In this document: positions 12,711-17,243 of the stretch, piece after piece
Layout: every line of letters starts with the position of its first letter
How positions within the stretch are numbered: position 1 is the stretch's first letter
NCBI GenBank assembly: GCA_002435865.1
Contig: DIWV01000002.1
Coordinates: 102,182-119,424, forward strand
DNA length: 17,243 bases
From: Cloacimonetes bacterium UBA6097
GTDB lineage: Bacteria; Cloacimonadota; Cloacimonadia; Cloacimonadales; Cloacimonadaceae
Direction of reading: 5' to 3'
Translations under genes and position numbers: made by a program
The notes under the pieces: model-generated
Databases searched by the model: none
The model's input: the letters and a program-made list of their open reading frames with translations, nothing else
Told to the model about the DNA's origin: nothing

Positions 12711-13790
12711 TTAATACGGATAATCTTTTGCCAGCTCTGTTCCTTGCAGGACGCGGATTGCTCCCTGGCTGAGGGCTTCCATTTCTTTCTCTCCCGGGTA
12801 TAAGTGAATTGGAGCAATAAATTTGGTTCTTTTGGAGATTTCCTCAACTATAGGAGGATTAAATATCAATCCGCCTGATAGGAAAATAGCATCTACTTTG
12901 CCACATAAAACGGTTGCACATGCACCAATTTCTTTGGCGACCTGATAGCACATAGCGTCCTGTATTTTTCTGGCATAGACATCGCCACTTTCGATGCGTT
13001 TTTCAATTTCTATCCCACTGTCGGTGCCCAGATAAGCCATTAAACCACCGGTCTTTGTAAGCCTTGTTATCAATTCCTTATGCGTATATTTTCCGGAAAA
13101 GGCAAGTTCCAGCAAATCACCTATAGGAAGAGCTCCTGCTCTTTGTGGCGAGAAAGGTCCCATTCCAAGCAGTGCATTGTTTACATCCACTACTCTTCCG
13201 TTCATAATGGCAGCTACAGAAATTCCTCCACCCATGTGAACACCTATCATGTTTGCAGAATTGAAATCTTTTCCGATTTCTTTAGCCAGCAATCTTGCAA
13301 TATATCTGATATTTAAAGCATGCAGTAAAGATTTTCTTTCTATTTCAGGTATACCGGAAATCCTGGCAATATCATCAAACTCATCCACAACTACAGGATC
13401 CACAATAAATCCAGGTATATTTAATTCTTTTGAAATAGCGTGTGCTATAAAAGCTCCCAGGTTAGAAGCATGAATCCTGCCCCAAAGAGATGGGTCTTTT
13501 AAGTCTTTAAGCATATTTTCGCAAATATTCCAGGTTCCTCCACTCACTGGACGCACCAATCCACCTCTGCCGACAACTGCATTAAGGCTATCCGGAGTAA
13601 CGTTATTCTCTTTCATTGCTTCCAGAACTAGTTGCTTTCGGAAGTCATATTGCTCGATAATTCCACCGAATTTATCAAGCTCAGCCGGGTCGTGGCGCAG
13701 TGTCTTTTCAAACACAGGGATTAAATCATCATAAACAGCTATTTTCGTTGAAGTAGAACCGGGATTAATTGCTAAGACACGATAAGTCAT
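12711..13790 (-). CDS. buk: Butyrate kinase
   Basis: Interconverts butyryl phosphate + ADP and butyrate + ATP (acetokinase/ASKHA family), used in fermentation or branched-chain acid metabolism. The 359-residue length is normal. Motifs: phosphate-1 NPGSTSTK (9-16), GRGGLVRPVSGG (74-85), DPVVVDEFDDIARISGIPEI (131-150), catalytic-region HALN (157-160), VHMGGGIS (184-191) and GMGPFSPQRAG (209-219); the Asp/Glu-rich segment and PFSPQRAG separate it from acetate kinase. The ATG at 13790 is chosen because GGAGG lies five bases upstream; an in-frame ATG at 13802 would have to start inside that site. No phosphotransbutyrylase gene is in the window. It follows aroA by 83 bp on the same strand and has a strong terminator. 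Confidence 0.94.
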   Translation of the reverse strand: MTYRVLAINPGSTSTKIAVYDDLIPVFEKTLRHDPAELDKFGGIIEQYDFRKQLVLEAMKENNVTPDSLNAVVGRGGLVRPVSGGTWNICENMLKDLKDPSLWGRIHASNLGAFIAHAISKELNIPGFIVDPVVVDEFDDIARISGIPEIERKSLLHALNIRYIARLLAKEIGKDFNSANMIGVHMGGGISVAAIMNGRVVDVNNALLGMGPFSPQRAGALPIGDLLELAFSGKYTHKELITRLTKTGGLMAYLGTDSGIEIEKRIESGDVYARKIQDAMCYQVAKEIGACATVLCGKVDAIFLSGGLIFNPPIVEEISKRTKFIAPIHLYPGEKEMEALSQGAIRVLQGTELAKDYPY

Positions 13791-13873
13791 GGACTCCTCC
13801 ATTCTAATTTATTTTTTTTGCATGCATCTCTTTTTATCCAATTTTGTCAATAGTAAAAGTCCTGCTGCATTAC

Positions 13874-15139
13874 TCATCCGGACAGAGCAGCAAGCAGAAG
13901 GAAAAACTCCGGAAACGACTTATTGATTGTCTGCGTTTCAGTTAAGCTGATATTGGGAAAATGTAACTGTAATAATGAAAAAGCCATAACTAACCGGTGG
14001 TCGTTTTGCGTGTCAAGAGTAACTGCTTTAACATTCTGTAACAGGGGATTTATCGTCAGGCATCCCGACTCGTAAAAATAATCTGCGCAGATAGTGTTAT
14101 ATGCGTATAACAAACCTTTAATTCTGTCGGATTCTTTATATTTAAGCCGGCTGATATTCCTCAGTACAGAAGGACTGTCTGCAAACAGTGCCAGGACAGC
14201 CAGAACAGGGACCAGGTCCGTATTATTATCCATATCGATATCAATACCCGTAAGGGTTCCTTTTTTTGATGTTACAACATCATCCTTTTCGGTTATTACT
14301 ACTCCCATTTTCCGAAGGATAGTTAATATCCTCCAATCAGGTTGCCACCTTGTATTGGTATAATTTCTAATGCCTATACCTTGCTTTGAGAAAGAACCCA
14401 AAACAAGGAAAAAAGCAGCTCCGGAGATATCAGTTTCAATTATTTGCTTATCAGCAATCAGATATTCAGACCTGCCGGCAATTAAAGCTCTATCTTCCCA
14501 TAAGCTGCATTTAATGTTATATTGCTGCATCAATTGAGCTGTTAGTTCAAGATAGTCCCGGGATACAGGTTTCTGATTAAAGATAATGCTAAGTCCTTTT
14601 TCAAGAAATGGAGCAATCAGCATTAATCCTGAAATGAATTGGCTGCTGATTGAACTATCGACAGCAATTTCTGAAGGTACCAAAGTCGGTGGTGTGATTT
14701 CTATCTGTATCGGAAATTCTGAATTCTCAGTTTCAGATATAACAACAATGCCACCAATAGCTTTCAGGATATCCAGATAAGGCTGCAGAGGTCTGCTATA
14801 AAGTTGTCCTGATAACAGGATAGTCGATTTATCATGTACAGATATTGTCCTAGCCAGCCAAAAGCGAAGAGCTGTAGCTGATGCTTTGAACCTGACTTCA
14901 ACAGATGAACCTTGGTTAGTTTCCAAACATGAAGAATCAATCATTATACCGTCATTCTCAAAGCTTATTTGCACACCAAGTGCCCTGAGCGCTTCTGCCA
15001 TTTCCAGAACATCATCACAGACTGAACCGGGTTGTAGTTTTGTGCGTACTTTTTGTACTGATGCAATCAGGAAAATTCTCTGGATAATAGACTTCGAGCC
15101 GTTTATGGACACAACTCCCTGATATGGTAGCAGTTTCAT
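13874..15139 (-). CDS. aroA: 3-phosphoshikimate 1-carboxyvinyltransferase (EPSP synthase), divergent
   Basis: Transfers the enolpyruvyl group of PEP to shikimate 3-phosphate in aromatic amino acid synthesis. The 421-residue protein keeps the shikimate-phosphate residues in SKSIIQR (Lys16, Ser17, Arg21), SSQFISG (Gln167), the TDLVPVLAVLA strand with Asp308, KESDRIKG (335-342), NDHRLVMA (379-386) and Lys407 in NKSFPEFF. Two motifs are unusual: the GNAGTAMR segment of the PEP site reads KASATALR (85-92), with Ala at the position of E. coli Gly96, and the LxGDxQLxxRP motif reads LLSGQLYSRP, lacking the Asp but keeping Arg116. ATG at 15139 with AGGAG upstream. Another enolpyruvyl transferase is unlikely given KESDR and the SKS motif. 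Confidence 0.9.
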   Translation of the reverse strand: MKLLPYQGVVSINGSKSIIQRIFLIASVQKVRTKLQPGSVCDDVLEMAEALRALGVQISFENDGIMIDSSCLETNQGSSVEVRFKASATALRFWLARTISVHDKSTILLSGQLYSRPLQPYLDILKAIGGIVVISETENSEFPIQIEITPPTLVPSEIAVDSSISSQFISGLMLIAPFLEKGLSIIFNQKPVSRDYLELTAQLMQQYNIKCSLWEDRALIAGRSEYLIADKQIIETDISGAAFFLVLGSFSKQGIGIRNYTNTRWQPDWRILTILRKMGVVITEKDDVVTSKKGTLTGIDIDMDNNTDLVPVLAVLALFADSPSVLRNISRLKYKESDRIKGLLYAYNTICADYFYESGCLTINPLLQNVKAVTLDTQNDHRLVMAFSLLQLHFPNISLTETQTINKSFPEFFLLLAALSG

Positions 15140-15179
15140 ATTCTCCTATTCTTACGGGTAATATTTCTTACATAAGTGT

Positions 15180-15199
15180 CTTGACAACTATCTGTCAAG
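15180..15199. promoter_or_regulatory. Palindromic site in the aroA-dCMP deaminase intergenic region
   Basis: CTTGACA (15180-15186) and TGTCAAG (15193-15199) are exact reverse complements with a 6-nt spacer. Each arm contains a TTGACA, the -35 consensus, one on each strand. No convincing -10 is found at the proper distance on the plus strand. On the minus strand a TTGTCA with an 18-nt spacer to TATTAC is possible. The site sits 41 bp before aroA and 60 bp before the dCMP deaminase start, so it could be a shared operator or overlapping divergent -35 boxes. Confidence 0.5.
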
Positions 15200-15259
15200 A
15201 AAATATCTGTAATATTGATTTCAGCTTACACAGAGCTAATAAAAAATCAGGGGAACATT

Positions 15260-15736
15260 ATGAATAACAGACCCAGCTGGCAAAAATACTTCATGGAAAT
15301 GGCATACCTTGCCTCCCAACGCAGTACTTGTCTCCGCCGTAAAGTAGGAGCAGTGCTCGTCAGAGATAACCAGATTCTGTCCACGGGTTATAATGGCAGT
15401 CCCAAAAATATCTCACATTGCAGCGAAACAGGATGTTTACGTGAAAAGCTTAATGTCCCCGCAGGTGAGAAACATGAACTTTGCCGTGGTGTTCACGCAG
15501 AGCAAAATGCCATTATTCAATGCGCTATTAACGGAACATCCACCAGGAATGCTGTTCTATATTGTACCAATCAACCCTGCAGTATCTGTGCAAAACTTAT
15601 CATCAATGCTGAAATCAAAATCGTTTATATCTCCGAAACCTATCCTGACAAACTGGCAGAAAACATGTTTGAAGAAGCCGGTGTGGAAATGATTAATTAC
15701 AACAGGGAAACAGGCGCTATAGCAAGGCTAACCTGA
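15260..15736 (+). CDS. comEB: dCMP deaminase (ComEB-like)
   Basis: A zinc-dependent deaminase converting dCMP to dUMP, feeding thymidylate synthesis. The 158-residue protein has the zinc site HAEQNAI (His79, Glu81 as the proton carrier) and PCSICAK (Cys107, Cys110), the substrate segment STGYNGSPKNISHC (41-54), and the CxxxxC region CSETGCLREKL typical of dCMP deaminases with an extra structural zinc. ATG at 15260 is used because AGGGGA precedes it by about 6 bases; an upstream in-frame start at 15215 lacks one. It is the only plus-strand gene in the right half of the window, divergent from aroA and convergent with pyrF. The comEB name is by similarity to the B. subtilis enzyme; no competence role is implied. 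Confidence 0.92.
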   Translation: MNNRPSWQKYFMEMAYLASQRSTCLRRKVGAVLVRDNQILSTGYNGSPKNISHCSETGCLREKLNVPAGEKHELCRGVHAEQNAIIQCAINGTSTRNAVLYCTNQPCSICAKLIINAEIKIVYISETYPDKLAENMFEEAGVEMINYNRETGAIARLT

Positions 15737-15782
15737 TTTTGCTACTTATGAATGTGCTGAAATCACTCAAAAGAGCGTAAGT

Positions 15783-16598
15783 CTATTCTAATCCCTGTCT
15801 GATTTCGTCCCTGAGTTTTTCTGCTTCTTTTCCTGCAGACTCAGCAAATTTGGCTGAACTGTCCTTAAAGATAATGCCCCGTGACGAATTAATCAAAATA
15901 TTAGGTTCGTTGTAAGATTTAATTGCATTATCCAGAACAGCCTGCAAATCTCCGCCCTGTGCTCCAATCCCCGGTATCAGGAAAAGCTGCTCCGGTAAAA
16001 GCTTGCGCATTTGTTCCAAGTGATTCGGATGAGTAGCTCCCACAACAGCACCCACTTTCCTGGCATCAAAACCTTTGACCCAGGCAGCGATATCCTTATA
16101 TAATTCTTTACCCAGCAGAAATTCTTTTGCTGAAAGATTTGATGTAAGTGTAAGCGCAAAAGCGAAGTTCTTTTCATCATTCAGCATTATTTTGATTACA
16201 TCCCTGCCCATTAATGGATTTATTGTAATGGCATCACAACCCATTTCATCAAAGAAAGCCTTCAGATAAGCATCCATCGTGTTCCCGATATCCCCCACCT
16301 TGCAGTCAAGAATCACAGGAACATCTGCGGGAATGGCTTCAATGGTCAGTTTCAGGGCTTCCAGTCCTTTAACTCCGGCTGCAAGATAAAATGCCAGATT
16401 AGGCTTGTATGCTGCTGCATAAGGCAAAGTAGCTTCAATGATAGCCTTGTTAAAAGTATACATCGGATTTGCATCTTTGCGCACAACCTGCGGTAATAGA
16501 CTTAAATCTGAATCAAGACCGACACAAACAAGTGATTTTTTGCTCCGCCAGGCAATCTGGTATTTAGACCAGAATGATTTTGACCGAATCTTCGCCAT
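15783..16598 (-). CDS. pyrF: Orotidine 5'-phosphate decarboxylase
   Basis: Decarboxylates OMP to UMP, the last step of de novo pyrimidine nucleotide synthesis. The 271-residue protein is of the longer, group 2 type. The catalytic Asp-Lys-x-x-Asp array is in LDCKVGDIGNT (Asp98, Lys100, Asp103). Other landmarks are VCVGLDSD (24-31) at the first strand, AAYKPNLAFY (62-71), TINPLMGRD and the phosphate-binding LIPGIGAQGGD and NSSRGI near the C-terminus. The ATG at 16598 has GAGGAA just upstream and lies inside the end of pyrR, with a 35-bp overlap in another frame. Co-transcription and coupled translation with pyrR are likely. Confidence 0.95.
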   Translation of the reverse strand: MAKIRSKSFWSKYQIAWRSKKSLVCVGLDSDLSLLPQVVRKDANPMYTFNKAIIEATLPYAAAYKPNLAFYLAAGVKGLEALKLTIEAIPADVPVILDCKVGDIGNTMDAYLKAFFDEMGCDAITINPLMGRDVIKIMLNDEKNFAFALTLTSNLSAKEFLLGKELYKDIAAWVKGFDARKVGAVVGATHPNHLEQMRKLLPEQLFLIPGIGAQGGDLQAVLDNAIKSYNEPNILINSSRGIIFKDSSAKFAESAGKEAEKLRDEIRQGLE

Positions 16599-17100
16599 CT
16601 GTTTCCTCAAATGCCACTTTAATTATTTCTTCCTTGGAGGTAGGGACGTTTTTGCCTGCATAATCCGCTTTAATGGGAAGTTCCCTGTGACCTCTGTCCA
16701 CAAGGACTGCAAGCTGAATTTGCTGTGGTCTGCCAAAATCAAGTAGAGCATCAATTGCAGCACGCACTGTCCGGCCTGTAAACAATACATCATCAACCAG
16801 GATTACAACAGCATCTTCCATCTCAAAATCGATAGAACTGCCTTTTATCACCGGCTGATGAGAGATTGTGCTAAGGTCATCTCTGTACAAAGTGATGTCA
16901 ATCACACCGACCGGTATTTCTACTTTTTCGATAACTTTAAGATAGCTGGCAATTCTTTCAGCCAAAGGCACGCCTCTGGAGCGGATGCCCACAAGGCGGA
17001 TTTTTTCCAAACCTTTGTTCTGTTCAATGATTTCGTGAGCCATCCGGTGTATGGTACGTTCCATCTGGGCTTTATCCATTATGGTACTCTTGACCTGCAT
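16564..17100 (-). CDS. pyrR: PyrR: pyrimidine operon regulator / uracil phosphoribosyltransferase
   Basis: PyrR binds pyr mRNA in response to UMP and also converts uracil + PRPP to UMP. The 178-residue length matches B. subtilis PyrR. The PRPP-binding motif VILVDDVLFTGRTVRAA (99-115) is intact, preceded by RLVGIRSRGVPLAERI and followed by LVDRGHRELPIKADYAGKNVPT, a segment characteristic of PyrR rather than Upp. The start ATG at 17100 has GGAGGTATCC before it; an in-frame TTG at 17112 lies inside that region. The promoter candidate upstream would give a leader of only about 30 nt, too short for the usual PyrR-controlled attenuator. It overlaps pyrF. Confidence 0.95.
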   Translation of the reverse strand: MQVKSTIMDKAQMERTIHRMAHEIIEQNKGLEKIRLVGIRSRGVPLAERIASYLKVIEKVEIPVGVIDITLYRDDLSTISHQPVIKGSSIDFEMEDAVVILVDDVLFTGRTVRAAIDALLDFGRPQQIQLAVLVDRGHRELPIKADYAGKNVPTSKEEIIKVAFEETDGEDSVKIILV

Positions 17101-17136
17101 GGATACCTCCAATTATATTAATATTTCTATATTTCA

Positions 17137-17165
17137 ATCTTAAAAATATTGTTATCCGTCGTCAA
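17137..17165 (-). promoter_or_regulatory. Candidate sigma70 promoter for pyrR-pyrF
   Basis: On the minus strand TTGACG (17160-17165, 5 of 6) is separated by 17 nt from TAAGAT (17137-17142, 4 of 6). The expected transcription start near 17130 is about 30 nt upstream of the pyrR ATG. No hairpin with a U-run is visible between it and the gene. Confidence 0.5.
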
Positions 17166-17222
17166 GTCATTTTTTATTTAAACTCAAAACGGTTGCACTT
17201 TTTTCTTACTTCGACCTCAAAT

Positions 17223-17243
17223 GCAATACGGTAGCATTACGGT
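17223..17243 (-). repeat. Right copy of 21-bp terminal inverted repeat
   Basis: The last 21 bases are the exact reverse complement of 3-23. It lies about 60 bp upstream of the pyrR promoter candidate. The next bases inward differ from the left copy, so the shared unit as seen ends here; it may continue beyond the window. Confidence 0.75.

Noticed and set aside
13801..13850. TTGACA on the minus strand (13845-13850) as a separate buk promoter
   Set aside because: No -10 match at a proper distance; buk may be read through from aroA.
15744..15782. Hairpin ACTTATG / CGTAAGT between the convergent dCMP deaminase and pyrF genes as a bidirectional terminator
   Set aside because: The stem is 7 pairs with a wobble, the loop is 25 nt and no T-run follows on either strand.
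1..17243. Defence system, CRISPR array, prophage, transposon or tRNA genes
   Set aside because: No repeat-spacer pattern, transposase, integrase, phage gene or cloverleaf was found; gene content is housekeeping and envelope.

Overview
The window (about 17.2 kb, moderately AT-rich) reads as a stretch of chromosome from a Gram-negative bacterium of the FCB group, most likely Candidatus Cloacimonadota. This is inferred from gene content. Two exported proteins end in FlgD-like / type IX secretion C-terminal domains, there is a PorV/PorQ-type outer-membrane protein and a beta-barrel-like protein, and these sit among ordinary housekeeping genes that include butyrate kinase and a PyrR-PyrF pair. I see no phage, transposon, CRISPR or rRNA/tRNA genes.

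Layout, left to right. (1) 1-2331: a secreted transglutaminase-like protein (minus strand) with its terminator at the left edge. (2) 2332-5338, plus strand: a divergent promoter region, a 58-residue zinc-knuckle protein, ksgA, and a putative outer-membrane beta-barrel gene that starts inside the end of ksgA at a TTG codon. (3) 8895 down to 5340, minus strand: a tightly packed run of DksA/TraR-type regulator, lspA, an exported OB-fold/cohesin/FlgD protein, a PorV-like protein and a small coiled-coil membrane protein. (4) 11252 down to 9012, minus strand: tk, yggT, divIVA and punA, with a sigma70-like promoter overlapping the end of the preceding gene. (5) 12438 down to 11319: a small unrecognised gene overlapping a TrmH/SpoU RNA 2'-O-methyltransferase gene. 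(6) 12439-12710: a 272-bp gene-free stretch with three exact TTATNCACA DnaA boxes, two 8/9 boxes, AT-rich flanks and the buk terminator. (7) 12711-15139, minus strand: buk and aroA. (8) 15140-15736: a palindromic intergenic region and a dCMP deaminase gene (plus). (9) 17100 down to 15783, minus strand: pyrR and pyrF, overlapping.

Functionally, nucleotide metabolism recurs (thymidine kinase, purine nucleoside phosphorylase, dCMP deaminase, OMP decarboxylase, PyrR), alongside ribosome/RNA modification (KsgA, TrmH-type) and the cell envelope (LspA, PorV-like, barrel, T9SS-type cargo). The most noteworthy structure is the DnaA-box cluster at 12508-12615, a good candidate for a replication origin or another DnaA-controlled site; it is not next to dnaA, dnaN, gyrB or rpmH in this window. 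A second oddity is a perfect 21-bp inverted repeat at the two ends of the window, which may mark a dispersed repeat where the assembly broke.
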